A DNA stretch of 64,000 nucleotides. Source: Colwellia sp. 1_MG-2023. GTDB lineage: Bacteria; Pseudomonadota; Gammaproteobacteria; Enterobacterales; Alteromonadaceae. Position 1 is the stretch's first letter; each line of letters starts with the position of its first letter. Position numbers and translations under genes: made by a program. Below are positions 1 through 8,398 of this stretch, piece after piece. The notes beneath the pieces are model-generated. The model was given only the letters and a program-made list of their open reading frames with translations. It was not told where the DNA came from and did no database searches. The stretch covers positions 450,617-514,616 of the forward strand of contig NZ_JAUOPE010000001.1 of NCBI RefSeq assembly GCF_030546755.1. The letters are read 5' to 3'.

Positions 1-591
1 TGTGATACTTCTTCAGAAAAAAAGAAAGTCACATTTATTAGCAAAACATTAACCGGTTTACGATATGCAGTCACACAATTAATTGATGATTTAATTATTT
101 GGTTATTAATCGGATTAATCTTTGCCACTTTAGTAAAAACATTTGTACCTACATCTTTCCTGTTGAGTTATGGCAGTGGTTTACCAGCGATGCTATTAAT
201 GATAGCTATTTCCATCCCCATGTATATTTGTGCAACGGCTTCAACACCGATTGCCGCAGGTTTCATTTTAGCGGGCATTTCACCTGGCACAGCATTAGTT
301 TTTATGATGGCAGGACCAGCCACTAATATTTCCACGTTAGGGATCATTAAAAAAGAAATGGGGATGAGTGTGTTAATTCGGTATTTAATTGGGATTGGCA
401 GTTCGGCAATTGCTTTTGGCTTATTGCTTGATTGGGGCATCAATTATTTTGCCATTAATATTAGTCAGCAAATGCAACACAATCATGAAATGCTACCTTA
501 TTGGTTTGGTTTAACCTGCGCAGCTGTTATCACATTTTTTGCCATCAAACCGTTGAGGAATAACCTGCTACAATTTTCGCTCAAAGGCTAG
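1..591 (+). CDS. Permease, SO_0444-type Cu/Zn efflux family (3' part only)
   Basis: The reading frame is open from base 1 to the TAG at 589-591, so this is the C-terminal about 196 residues of a gene that begins outside the window. The protein is almost all membrane: helices start near the visible residues 30, 55, 80 and 115, with Gly/Ala/Pro-rich segments containing MYICATAS and AGPATNIST. This layout fits the DUF318/YraQ-like permeases annotated as SO_0444-family Cu/Zn efflux transporters, where the motif with a Cys in the membrane is usual. The soluble N-terminal half is not visible, so substrate is inferred from family only. The following gene starts about 110 bases later and is functionally unrelated. 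Confidence 0.7.
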   Translation, partial: CDTSSEKKKVTFISKTLTGLRYAVTQLIDDLIIWLLIGLIFATLVKTFVPTSFLLSYGSGLPAMLLMIAISIPMYICATASTPIAAGFILAGISPGTALVFMMAGPATNISTLGIIKKEMGMSVLIRYLIGIGSSAIAFGLLLDWGINYFAINISQQMQHNHEMLPYWFGLTCAAVITFFAIKPLRNNLLQFSLKG

Positions 592-702
592 CTTAAGCAC
601 GGTTTTCTGATAAGATCGAAAAAGTTTACTTTATATCAATATTAGCTTTAGTAAATTAAATAGAATGAATTTTAAAACAAACATGTATTAATGGAGTGAT
701 TG

Positions 703-1500
703 GTGGAGTTTTCTCATTTTGGCGCTTTAATAGCTTTTATTTGCTATATCTCAGCAACATTAGCTGTCGTATTACGATTATTTCATCCTAAAGGCCCCCA
801 TATCATTACTATTTTAACCTTAGGTTGTTTAGCAATAATTGCCCATACGCTTAATACTGTTGACTATTTATTTAAACAAGAAGTTGTCAATTTTTCGCTC
901 CCCAACGTTGTTTCATTAGTGAGTTTAATCATTACCTTAACAGTGACAGCGTTGGCTTTACGATTTAAAGTTAATTTGTTAATCCCTGTTACTTATAGCT
1001 TTGCCGGGCTATGGCAATTAATGATGATTTTTACACCGCAGGGTCACGGTACTCCGGCAATTTCCGAAGATTTAACCGTGCTCAGCCACATCACTTTAGC
1101 TTTAATCGCTTATTGTGTTTTAGTAATAGCCACGCTTTTTTCCTTTCAAGTTGCGTATATTAATATGAAGCTGAAAAGAAAAAATTTAGCAGCAGTGCAC
1201 CATCTCCCCCCATTAATGCAAGTAGAAACTCAGCTGTTTGTTATTTTGTTTATCGGCACTACATGTCTGTTTTTGAGTCAATTGACCGGCTTTATCTTTT
1301 TGGAAAATTTTATCTCTAAAGAAAATGCTCATAAAACGGTACTATCAATCATAGCCTTAGTCTTTTATTTCATTATTTTATGGGGTCATTACAACCAAGG
1401 CTGGCGCGGTCATCGGGTATTAACATTAACGGTTATTGCCACAAGTTTATTAACTTTGGCTTATTTTGGTAGCCGATTTGTTAAAGAGTTTCTCTTATAA
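703..1500 (+). CDS. ypjD: YpjD-like inner-membrane protein, CcsA/CcmC (cytochrome c assembly) family
   Basis: A 265-residue protein with about eight hydrophobic helices. The C-terminal motif HYNQGWRGHR resembles the tryptophan-rich WGxxxGWRGHR end of the CytC_asm/YpjD family. YpjD homologues are related to heme-handling cytochrome c assembly proteins, but the E. coli protein has no firm role. I place the start at GTG 703 rather than TTG 700 because GGAG at 693-696 lies 6 bases before 703 and only 3 before 700. It precedes the CorB-like gene by 79 bases, the same neighbour pair as in many gammaproteobacteria, where ffh usually lies on the other side; here the upstream neighbour is a metal permease instead. 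Confidence 0.8.
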   Translation: MEFSHFGALIAFICYISATLAVVLRLFHPKGPHIITILTLGCLAIIAHTLNTVDYLFKQEVVNFSLPNVVSLVSLIITLTVTALALRFKVNLLIPVTYSFAGLWQLMMIFTPQGHGTPAISEDLTVLSHITLALIAYCVLVIATLFSFQVAYINMKLKRKNLAAVHHLPPLMQVETQLFVILFIGTTCLFLSQLTGFIFLENFISKENAHKTVLSIIALVFYFIILWGHYNQGWRGHRVLTLTVIATSLLTLAYFGSRFVKEFLL

Positions 1501-1579
1501 CGCTTTTTAAGGTATAACTACTCTTAACTTAATCTATTGTAGAATTAAGTTATTTTTTTAGTCATATAGGATCCCTTTT

Positions 1580-2866
1580 TTGGATAACATATCAACGAAT
1601 ATGCTGTTTACCATCCTTGGTATACTCGTATTAATCTCTGCCTATTTTTCTGGCTCAGAAACAGGCATGATGTCACTTAACCGTTATCGGTTACGTCATT
1701 TAGAAAAACAAAAACATAAAGGTGCTAGACGTGTCAGTAAGTTGCTTGGCAGACCTGATCGCCTTATTGGTTTGATCCTGATCGGTAATAATTTAGTCAA
1801 TATTGCCGCATCTGCCATTGCGACAATCATTGGCTTACGATTATTTGGTGATATGGGTGTATTAATTGCGACTATCGCATTGACCTTAATTATTCTGATT
1901 TTTGCTGAAGTAACGCCAAAAACATTAGCGGCTTTGTATCCTGAAAAAGTGGCTTTTCCAAGCTCTATCATTCTGTCGTTATTATTAAAAGTATTATTCC
2001 CATTGGTTGTTGCTGTTAACTGGATAACAAACGGCATGTTAGCGTTAATTGGTATTAGCCATAAACAACGTGAACATCATAGTTTAAGTTCGGAAGAACT
2101 TCGCACTGTGGTTAACGAATCAGGCGCATTATTAGCGGATCGTGACCAAGACATGTTAGTGAGTATATTAGATCTCGAAAAAGTAACCGTTGAAGATATT
2201 ATGATCCCACGCAGTGAGCTTGTCGGGATTGATATTAATGAAGACTGGAAGAAGATTCAAAAGCAACTTACGCAATCAACTCATACACGAGTTTTACTAT
2301 ATCGAGACACCATAGACGACGTAGTAGGCTACATTCACATGCGTGACGCATTAAAACTATTGTCAAAAAATCAATTTAATAAAACGACTATAATTCGTGC
2401 GGTACGTGAATTGTACTTTATTCCCGAGAGCACAACATTAAACGTACAATTATTAAAATTTCAAGACGCTAAAGAACGTTTAGGCTTAGTCGTGGATGAA
2501 TATGGTGATATTCAAGGCTTAGTAACTTTAGAAGACATCTTAGAAGAAATCGTGGGCGATTTTACCACCACTATGACTCCTGCTACTAGCGATGAAGTTA
2601 ATGTGCAACCTGATGGTAGCTTTTTAGTCGATGGCAGTGCCACGGTTCGGGATATTAACAAAGAAATGGGTTGGGCGTTTCCAACCGATGGTCCTAAAAC
2701 ACTTAATGGTTTAATTTTGGAATATTTAGAAGATATCCCGGAAGCTAATTTAAGCGTTCGAATCGCTGGTTATCCTCTAGAAATAATTGACGTGAACGAT
2801 AACATGATCAAAACAGTAAGAATCTTACCTGACTTTTATCAATCTCAACATAGAGATCATGATTAA
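1580..2866 (+). CDS. corB: CorB/YfjD-like CNNM-family transporter with CBS pair and CorC_HlyC domain
   Basis: A 428-residue protein with the full CNNM/CorB layout: an N-terminal DUF21 membrane domain (about residues 5-180, with the SGSETGMMSLNRYRLRHL signature), a pair of CBS domains (about 195-335, including VEDIMIPRSEL and LVVDEYGDIQGLVTLEDILEEIVG) and a C-terminal CorC_HlyC transporter-associated domain (about 345-425). Family members are linked to Mg2+/Co2+ export and magnesium homeostasis. The start used is TTG 1580; an internal ATG at 1601 is possible and would drop seven residues. Follows ypjD on the same strand, as in related genomes, and is probably co-transcribed with it. Confidence 0.85.
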   Translation: MDNISTNMLFTILGILVLISAYFSGSETGMMSLNRYRLRHLEKQKHKGARRVSKLLGRPDRLIGLILIGNNLVNIAASAIATIIGLRLFGDMGVLIATIALTLIILIFAEVTPKTLAALYPEKVAFPSSIILSLLLKVLFPLVVAVNWITNGMLALIGISHKQREHHSLSSEELRTVVNESGALLADRDQDMLVSILDLEKVTVEDIMIPRSELVGIDINEDWKKIQKQLTQSTHTRVLLYRDTIDDVVGYIHMRDALKLLSKNQFNKTTIIRAVRELYFIPESTTLNVQLLKFQDAKERLGLVVDEYGDIQGLVTLEDILEEIVGDFTTTMTPATSDEVNVQPDGSFLVDGSATVRDINKEMGWAFPTDGPKTLNGLILEYLEDIPEANLSVRIAGYPLEIIDVNDNMIKTVRILPDFYQSQHRDHD

Positions 2867-2990
2867 TAGTGAGCAATTTACATGGAACAACCATGCTAGT
2901 TAACCCACACCTTGAATAAATGACTATTATTTTGAACGAAATTTAACCTCGAAAGATCAACACGCCCTAGTGGTAACCTCATCTCCAAAA

Positions 2991-3032
2991 GACACGAAAT
3001 CTACTTAAAAGTTTTTAGGTTGTTTTCGTGTC
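2991..3032. terminator. Long hairpin downstream of corB, possible terminator
   Basis: GACACGAAA at 2991-2999 pairs exactly with TTTCGTGTC at 3024-3032. The intervening bases form a second, nearly perfect arm pair (ACTTAAAA with TTTTAGGT), so the whole 42 bases can fold into one long stem. No strong T-run follows on the plus strand. It could end corB transcription or simply be an intergenic inverted repeat. Confidence 0.45.
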
Positions 3033-3231
3033 ATTCAGTCACTACCCTAACGCTTAATTCAAGAAAAAACGCTTCTAAAAATTAATTTGCTCACCCGCCT
3101 ATTTGTTAATGCATTGTTTATTTTACGATCTCATTAATCTTATCAATCGATAAAAAAGAATAATAATCATCAAATTCTGGCGGGATAAAAAAAGCATAAA
3201 CGATTAATTACAAGCGAATAAAATATCTATA

Positions 3232-3322
3232 TGTGGATAATAGTGATTGGACCTTAAATTATTCACAAAGTTATTAACAGGCTATTATTCAAAAATCATG
3301 TTTCCACAATTTCTGTGGATAA
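3232..3322. other. Cluster of DnaA-box-like sites in an 838-base gene-free stretch
   Basis: The interval 2867-3704 has no gene I can support. Inside it, TGTGGATAA occurs at 3232-3240 and again at 3314-3322 (both are the reverse complement of the consensus DnaA box TTATCCACA), and TTATTCACA lies at 3259-3267 on the other strand. A one-mismatch copy, TTATCCAGA, sits at 3659-3667. The surroundings are very AT-rich, and GATC at 3127-3130 begins a stretch loosely like an E. coli oriC 13-mer. Two perfect boxes and one near-perfect box in 91 bases is more than chance would usually give. None of the classical oriC neighbours (dnaA, dnaN, mnmG, mioC, rpmH) is in the window, so a DnaA-binding or titration site is likelier than the origin itself. 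Confidence 0.5.
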
Positions 3323-3704
3323 CAATTGCAAGACCAATAGAATAACGACTTCTGATTTTGCAAACGATTTTTGTTAAAAAAATGAAGTTTTTTTTACATT
3401 ATTTTAAACATCAAAGCGGACGTGGCTTAGCATTAAATTCCTATAAAATTGGACATTTTGGCAAGAAAAATGCTATTGATTACAAACTGTTTTTTTCGTG
3501 AATAGCAATAAATCATTAAGAAAACATTCGTAGTATTAAAAGTTAAAAATGATGTGTTTTGTCACATGACTTTGCGAATGATAATATTCACTTAAACAGG
3601 TTAAAATCAGCTCATTTATCGCTGTTTTTGATTAAACTCTATATGGCTACTTTAAAAGTTATCCAGAGTTTGAGTTTGACACCTTTACGGAGTGATCTAA
3701 GCCG

Positions 3705-4325
3705 TTAGCCAGAGAATAAACGCCAAAACCAACTTTTATTTAAATCAGCTTCACAGCCTTTTAATTGACGACTATACCTTTTTGCTCGGTTGTCTACTTT
3801 GCGAGCGACTTTTACTAACCAGGCTTTTTTCTTATAGGTTTTTCTTTTAAAGCCTCCCCAACCTTCATGATAATTTAAATATTGATTATAACCATCCCAC
3901 TTTGACACCTTATTAATTTTTTGAGTTTTATAAATAAACCAGCCCATAAAGTCGATAGCATCATCAAAATCATCACGATCAGCACCGCTGTTCCCTGTTT
4001 CCCTAATATAATCATCCCATGTCATGGTTTTAGCTTGAGAATAGCCATAGGCAGAACTTACTCTTCCCCACGGGATAAAACCTAATAAGTAGTCACGGGG
4101 AGGTAAAGCATCTTCTTTAAAAGAGCTTTCTTGGTACATCATACTCATAGGTACATGTATAGGCACTCCCCAACGCTCTCTTGCATCTTTAGCTGCAAAA
4201 TACCAATCTCGATGCTCACTAAAGATTTCACATACATTTTCAGGGTTCTTAGGGGGTGGAGTCGCACAACTAGACAAAAATAACGCACACAATAGCGCCA
4301 TGAAAAAAGAAAAATGTTTACTCAT
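3705..4325 (-). CDS. Lytic transglycosylase-like (SLT domain) lipoprotein
   Basis: A 206-residue protein with a lipoprotein signal: MSKHFSFFMALLCALFL followed by the lipobox SSCA with Cys20. The mature part has a lysozyme-like transglycosylase core: MMYQESSF around residue 65 supplies the catalytic Glu and the usual ES pair, SSAYGYSQAK resembles the G-Y-G/A-x-x-Q motif, and YLNYHEGWGGF matches the NYxxG region. It would be anchored in the outer membrane and cleave peptidoglycan glycan strands. The positively charged C-terminus (RKVDNRAKRYSRQL) is common in this group. It stands alone between two long gene-free stretches, transcribed away from the small-RNA array. Confidence 0.8.
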   Translation of the reverse strand: MSKHFSFFMALLCALFLSSCATPPPKNPENVCEIFSEHRDWYFAAKDARERWGVPIHVPMSMMYQESSFKEDALPPRDYLLGFIPWGRVSSAYGYSQAKTMTWDDYIRETGNSGADRDDFDDAIDFMGWFIYKTQKINKVSKWDGYNQYLNYHEGWGGFKRKTYKKKAWLVKVARKVDNRAKRYSRQLKGCEADLNKSWFWRLFSG

Positions 4326-4421
4326 AATGTTTATATCTATTTTGCAGTGAAGATATCATGCCAGAAATGATTGAAGTTAAGCAACAAAACTCAATAAGAA
4401 TAATAAATGTTTAAATTTTTT

Positions 4422-4448
4422 GAACTTTAATGATATTTGCCCCTCATA
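4422..4448 (+). promoter_or_regulatory. Sigma-E-like promoter of small RNA unit 1
   Basis: GAACTT at 4422-4427, a 16-base spacer, then TCATA at 4444-4448. The same pattern with the same spacer length recurs before units 2, 3 and 4. GAACTT with a TC-starting -10 about 16 bases later is the known RpoE (sigma-E) pattern in gammaproteobacteria; assignment to sigma-E here is inference. Confidence 0.6.
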
Positions 4449-4454
4449 CCTACA

Positions 4455-4525
4455 AGACATTTATTTTATGTTTCCCTTGGATTGTTTTTATAGCGCGTTT
4501 CTTTGATAAGTTACGCGCTTTTTTT
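4455..4525 (+). ncRNA. Predicted Hfq-type small RNA, unit 1 of four
   Basis: Predicted to start 7 bases after the -10 element, at A4455, and to end in an intrinsic terminator: AGCGCGT (4492-4498) pairs with ACGCGCT (4513-4519), followed by seven T. Length about 71. It contains TTTCCCTTGG, a C-rich motif shared with the other units. Part of the stretch 4326-5157, which has no convincing protein gene. Short length, strong terminator with a U tail and a single-stranded C-rich middle are features of Hfq-dependent regulators, but no transcript evidence is available. Confidence 0.6.
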
Positions 4526-4560
4526 ATTCACAACAAAAATTATTTTCTTCAAATTAATTT

Positions 4561-4587
4561 GAACTTAATTGAACGCTCATACTCTTA
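4561..4587 (+). promoter_or_regulatory. Sigma-E-like promoter of small RNA unit 2
   Basis: GAACTT at 4561-4566, 16-base spacer, TCTTA at 4583-4587, identical in layout to units 1, 3 and 4. Confidence 0.6.
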
Positions 4588-4593
4588 CTTAAT

Positions 4594-4662
4594 GAGAGGT
4601 TTATTTCCCTTAGTGTTTCATGTTTTAGGCGCGTTACTTTATTAAGTTAACGCGTTTTTTTT
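4594..4662 (+). ncRNA. Predicted Hfq-type small RNA, unit 2 of four
   Basis: Predicted start G4594, 7 bases past the -10 element; about 69 nt. The 3' half is almost identical to unit 3: TTTCCCTTAGTGTTTCATG, then a terminator in which CGCGTTA (4630-4636) pairs with TAACGCG (4648-4654), with a small inner CTT/AAG pairing, and eight T at 4655-4662. The 5' leader GAGAGGTTTA also resembles unit 3. Recent duplication of one unit is the simplest explanation for the similarity. Confidence 0.65.
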
Positions 4663-4711
4663 ATCTTTTTTTTGCTCAGAAAATAAAGATCAATTTATTC
4701 GAATTTATTTT

Positions 4712-4738
4712 GAACTTTTAAAAGAAAAGCTGCTCTTA
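4712..4738 (+). promoter_or_regulatory. Sigma-E-like promoter of small RNA unit 3
   Basis: GAACTT at 4712-4717, 16-base spacer, TCTTA at 4734-4738. The spacer sequence differs from unit 2 while both hexamers are kept, which suggests selection on the promoter elements. Confidence 0.6.
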
Positions 4739-4744
4739 TTATAC

Positions 4745-4814
4745 GAGACTTTTATTTTCCCTTAGTGTTTCATGTTTTAGACGCGTTACTTTATTAAGTT
4801 AACGCGTTTTTTTT
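4745..4814 (+). ncRNA. Predicted Hfq-type small RNA, unit 3 of four
   Basis: Predicted start G4745; about 70 nt. It shares with unit 2 the block TTTCCCTTAGTGTTTCATG and the terminator (arms beginning ACGCGTTA at 4781 and ending in AACGCG at 4806, then eight T at 4807-4814). The sequence between the two units is not conserved, so the conserved block is the RNA itself and not a long DNA repeat. Confidence 0.65.
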
Positions 4815-4946
4815 ATCAAAAATTTACTTCAACAACATTGAAATCGTCGATTAAAAATCATCCACTAAAAATACTAGATAAATTATTGATAAAGATAATT
4901 ATTTAAAAAAAGAGAAAAAAAGGTAAGGATTAATTGAATAAAAATT

Positions 4947-4973
4947 GAACTATTAAAAAAAGCCTTAGTCATA
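4947..4973 (+). promoter_or_regulatory. Sigma-E-like promoter of small RNA unit 4
   Basis: GAACTA at 4947-4952 (last base differs from units 1-3), 16-base spacer, TCATA at 4969-4973. Confidence 0.5.
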
Positions 4974-4979
4974 AAATAT

Positions 4980-5047
4980 GGAAGCACATACCTCCCTGGA
5001 CTGCTTTCTAGTATTATATAGCGCGTTGCCCTAACGCGCTTTTTTTT
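4980..5047 (+). ncRNA. Predicted Hfq-type small RNA, unit 4 of four
   Basis: Predicted start G4980; about 68 nt. This is the most diverged unit. Its middle reads ACCTCCCTGGACTGC, which contains CCTCC, complementary to a Shine-Dalgarno core. The terminator is the cleanest of the four: AGCGCGTT (5020-5027) with AACGCGCT (5033-5040) around a five-base loop, then eight T ending at 5047. It lies 110 bases from the end of gshA, which runs in the opposite direction. Confidence 0.6.
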
Positions 5048-5157
5048 GTCTAATTAAGGGCTAAGCCTTCTATCACCATCATTTAATTATATTATCGCAA
5101 TAACGGTTTTAATAACGCTGCTATTCTAATACCTGAAAATAAAATATTTTTTATTCT

Positions 5158-6726
5158 TTATTTAAAGTAATTATCAATAAAAGTATCAAAATCAACCGTA
5201 TCATTTTGCTCTATTTCAGCTTGTTTTTGATGAGAGATTTCAGCCTGATCAATGAAATATTGTTGTGAGTAATATTGATAGTCATTTTTTAGAATTTCTG
5301 CTCGATAACTTTTTGCTTTAGCTAAGGCAAATTGGGTCAGGCTTTGTTCTTTCTCAACGACAATTTCGAGAATTTTAGCTGATGGCGTTAAACTTGAATC
5401 AGTTATTTTTGCTTTTTCTATTGCTAAAGCTTGGCTATATTTATCACATTGATAGGCTTTATCAAGTAACCTTGCTACTTTCTCCATCTGATAAAAAAGC
5501 TCTAAGCCCCAGGTCTCAATGGATTTTTCTATACCATCATCATCTAACAATAATTTTGGATCTCGCCCTCTGACAACCACTTCATCCATATTATTTTCAC
5601 AAATATTTTGTTGTGAGCAATCTAATGTTGGGCTTTCTTCTAATGCACAGTACGTTAAAAATATGTCGAGAAAGTAAATTTGCTGTTGATTAATCCCTGT
5701 ATCGGCAAAAGGGTTAACGTCTAACGCCCTCACCTCTATGTATTGAACGCCTCTGCTTTGCAATGCTTCAGATGGTTTCTCACCAGAATTGGCGACTTGT
5801 TTAGGGCGAATTGGCGCGTAAAGCTCATTTTCAATTTGTAAAACATTACTGTTTAATTGTTGATATTTACCGTCAACTTTAATGCCTATTTTTTCAAATT
5901 CTTCAGATTTGATGTTAATGGCTTCTTTAACGCCGTTAAGATAACCTTCAAGGTTGTTATAACAAATATGTAAAGCCGATTGTTCGCTATTGGTATAGCC
6001 TAAATCACTCATTCTTAATGACGTGGCATGCTCAAGGTACAAATAACCGCTTTTGGATTTTTTAAAGGGTAAATTAGTGGGTTTATTTTGTAAAAATGAC
6101 GGGCAAATAGCTGGCGAGCTGCCATACAAGTACGGGATCAACCAACAAAATCGTTTGTAGTTTCTTAACAGCGAAAAATATCTAGCAGAAACATAATCTT
6201 GCATTTCATCATGATTATTATCTAAGGTTTTGAGGGATTGCCAGAAGTTTTCTGAAAATGAAAAATTAAAGTGAATGCCAGCTATCACTTGCATCATACT
6301 ACCGTAGCGATTTTTTAAACCTTGGCGATATACCGTTTTCATTTTGCCAACATTTGAATGACCAAATTTAGCTAGCTCAATTTTATCATCGTCGTCAACA
6401 AAACAAGGCATACTCATTGGCCAAATTAATTCATCATTAATTTGCGATAAGGTAAACTTCTGAGTATCTCGCAGTTGAGCTATCGCTTCTTCTGGCGAAT
6501 GACTAACTGGCGTAATAAATTCTAATAAGCACTCTGAATAATCTGTGGTTATATTAGGATGTGTTAGCGCCGAACCTAAGTTGTGATAGTGATCGTGCTC
6601 AGATAATCTTCCTTGAGAAAGCACTCGTAACCCTTCTCGTTCTATGCCTCTTCCAATTCCAGTTAAAGCTTGAAGATGTGTATCATCACTTAGTGTGTTG
6701 ATATATTGTTGAAAAGATAATGTCAA
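5158..6726 (-). CDS. gshA: Glutamate-cysteine ligase
   Basis: A 522-residue protein matching the gammaproteobacterial GshA family over its full length. It makes gamma-glutamylcysteine from glutamate, cysteine and ATP, the first step of glutathione synthesis, in the cytoplasm. Recognisable parts are GIGRGIEREGLRV near residue 25, HFNFSF near 150, YLYLEHATSLRMSDLGY near 230 and VQYIEVRALDVNPF near 330. The start is TTG 6726: AAGGA (plus strand TCCTT 6732-6736) lies 5 bases upstream and there is no nearby in-frame ATG. Convergent with the small-RNA array downstream. Relevant to the ovothiol cluster later in the window, because both pathways draw on cysteine thiols. Confidence 0.95.
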   Translation of the reverse strand: MTLSFQQYINTLSDDTHLQALTGIGRGIEREGLRVLSQGRLSEHDHYHNLGSALTHPNITTDYSECLLEFITPVSHSPEEAIAQLRDTQKFTLSQINDELIWPMSMPCFVDDDDKIELAKFGHSNVGKMKTVYRQGLKNRYGSMMQVIAGIHFNFSFSENFWQSLKTLDNNHDEMQDYVSARYFSLLRNYKRFCWLIPYLYGSSPAICPSFLQNKPTNLPFKKSKSGYLYLEHATSLRMSDLGYTNSEQSALHICYNNLEGYLNGVKEAINIKSEEFEKIGIKVDGKYQQLNSNVLQIENELYAPIRPKQVANSGEKPSEALQSRGVQYIEVRALDVNPFADTGINQQQIYFLDIFLTYCALEESPTLDCSQQNICENNMDEVVVRGRDPKLLLDDDGIEKSIETWGLELFYQMEKVARLLDKAYQCDKYSQALAIEKAKITDSSLTPSAKILEIVVEKEQSLTQFALAKAKSYRAEILKNDYQYYSQQYFIDQAEISHQKQAEIEQNDTVDFDTFIDNYFK

Positions 6727-7039
6727 AATAATCCTTGTTGCATGAAGCAGTTACTGATTACCTATTTAAGGGGTAATGGTTGATATTTCAATGGTCATCG
6801 AGTTTTTTATTGTGTTATTTTCTTATAAGAATATAACTAAAATACTATCAAATACCCAGAACGAATATGCTATTGGTAAATTAGACCGAGCATCAATACA
6901 ATATATTTCTCTAAATGTTATCGATAGAAAATACTGTGCTATTCGTCATATTAACCAGTAATTTTTGCTTGAGCTATTTCTAATATATAGAACATCAGGT
7001 AAAGTTTAGCGAAATTATAACAAGTAGAATAAACCTAAT
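6727..7039. other. Gene-free stretch between divergent gshA and nhaC-like genes
   Basis: This 313-base stretch must carry the promoters of both divergent genes. It is AT-rich. I see no terminator, repeat or recognisable regulatory motif. A 61-codon open frame at 6776-6961 has no recognisable features and is not called. Confidence 0.4.
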
Positions 7040-8398
7040 ATGCAAGATAGTCCTTTAACCCTTCTACCTCCTGTCATTGCTATCATCATTGCTATTTGGC
7101 GAAAGAATGCGTTATTAGCTTTGTTTAGTGGCATGTTGCTCAGTTTTTTGATGGTTGCTAATTGGCAACCCATTGAAGGGATAACCAATAGTGCTGTAGG
7201 ACTTATTAATGTTTTTTCGTCTATCGGCAATGTTTATATTGTCACCTTTAGTTTATTAATTGGTGCACTTGTTGCGTTAATGAACCAGTCAGGAGCGGTA
7301 AATGGTTTTATCGCCTTATTAGCGCGATTAAATCTTGTGAAGAATTCACGGCAAGCCGCTATTTTACCTACGGTGGTCGGTACCAGTATTTTTACCGACA
7401 CGAATTTAAGTATGTTTACCGCAGGCATGGCGAGCCAAAAGCTCTTTGATCAACATAAGCTTAGCCGCGCACGTTTAGCTTATTTAGTTGATTCAACTTG
7501 TGCGCCTATCAGCATTTTATTGTTAATCAATGGCTGGGGTGCTTACGTTTTAGGATTGCTCGACGGTTATAGTTTTGATGATCCTGTTGGCATTTTAATT
7601 GGCACGGTAGGTTATAACTTTTATGCCATTATTGCCGTACTCATGGCTTATTACACTGCCTATAGCGGCAGGGTTTTTGGCCCAATGAAACATGCAAATT
7701 CTGTCATTAATCAAGACAATACCCATCATGTAGAACATCATGCGCCAGCCGTGATCATGTGGTTGCCTTTATTAGCCTTATTAGGCATCACCTTAACCTT
7801 ATTGTGGATCACAGGCGAAGGAGATATGCGCAGAGGATCAGGCTCATTTTCAGTATTTTGGGCCATCGTAAGTGCGTTGATAATTTTAGTAACCATGATT
7901 AAATCATACCGGTTGATGACATTTAACAGCATTTTAAATCACTCTTGGAAAGGCATTAAGCACATGGCGCCAGCTGTAGCAATTTTAGTGCTTTCTTTTG
8001 CTTTTGGTGATGCCATCAAAGAGCTAGGAACCGGGGTTTATGTTAGTCAGTTATTAAATGTCGAAGTACCTCAATATTTACTCGCCCCTATTTTATTTAT
8101 TGCCGCGGCATTTATGGCATTTGCTACTGGTACTTCATGGGGAACCTTCGCCATTTTAATACCGATTGCCATTCCAATTGCCCAGCAAACAGGTATACCG
8201 GTTGAGTTTTTAGTTGCTGCGGTACTAGGTGGCGGTATTTTTGGCGATCATGCCTCACCCATTTCAGATACCACGGTTGTTGCCTCTATTGCCAGTGGTT
8301 GTGATCACTTTGAACATGTAAAAACTCAATTACCATACGCACTGGTTGGTGGAGGAATAACGCTGATAATATACACCATCATAGGCTTCACTTTTTAA
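7040..8398 (+). CDS. NhaC-family Na+/H+ antiporter-like protein
   Basis: A 452-residue polytopic membrane protein with about eleven to twelve helices. It shows NhaC-superfamily features: VVGTSIFTDTNLSMFTAGM, VDSTCAPISILLLINGWG, the ATGTSWGTFAILIPIAIPIA segment and GGGIFGDHASPISDTTVVAS. Members exchange Na+ for H+, and some for other ion or organic-acid pairs such as malate/lactate, so the exact substrate is open. The stop codon overlaps the ATG of the pseudouridine synthase by one base (TAATG at 8396-8400), indicating translational coupling in a two-gene operon. Confidence 0.85.
   Translation: MQDSPLTLLPPVIAIIIAIWRKNALLALFSGMLLSFLMVANWQPIEGITNSAVGLINVFSSIGNVYIVTFSLLIGALVALMNQSGAVNGFIALLARLNLVKNSRQAAILPTVVGTSIFTDTNLSMFTAGMASQKLFDQHKLSRARLAYLVDSTCAPISILLLINGWGAYVLGLLDGYSFDDPVGILIGTVGYNFYAIIAVLMAYYTAYSGRVFGPMKHANSVINQDNTHHVEHHAPAVIMWLPLLALLGITLTLLWITGEGDMRRGSGSFSVFWAIVSALIILVTMIKSYRLMTFNSILNHSWKGIKHMAPAVAILVLSFAFGDAIKELGTGVYVSQLLNVEVPQYLLAPILFIAAAFMAFATGTSWGTFAILIPIAIPIAQQTGIPVEFLVAAVLGGGIFGDHASPISDTTVVASIASGCDHFEHVKTQLPYALVGGGITLIIYTIIGFTF

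Noticed and set aside
1696..2037. Antisense open frames such as this one inside corB, and similar ones in nhaD, dxs and ribB
   Set aside because: They mirror real membrane-protein or enzyme genes on the other strand and show no protein features of their own.
3232..3322. Calling this the chromosomal origin oriC
   Set aside because: DnaA boxes alone are not enough, and none of the usual origin genes is in the window.
4430..4645. A 71-codon open frame in the small-RNA region
   Set aside because: It spans two complete small-RNA units with their terminators, has no ribosome site and no recognisable protein features.
6776..6961. A 61-codon open frame upstream of the NhaC-like gene
   Set aside because: No signal, domain or composition typical of a protein; it lies in a divergent promoter region.
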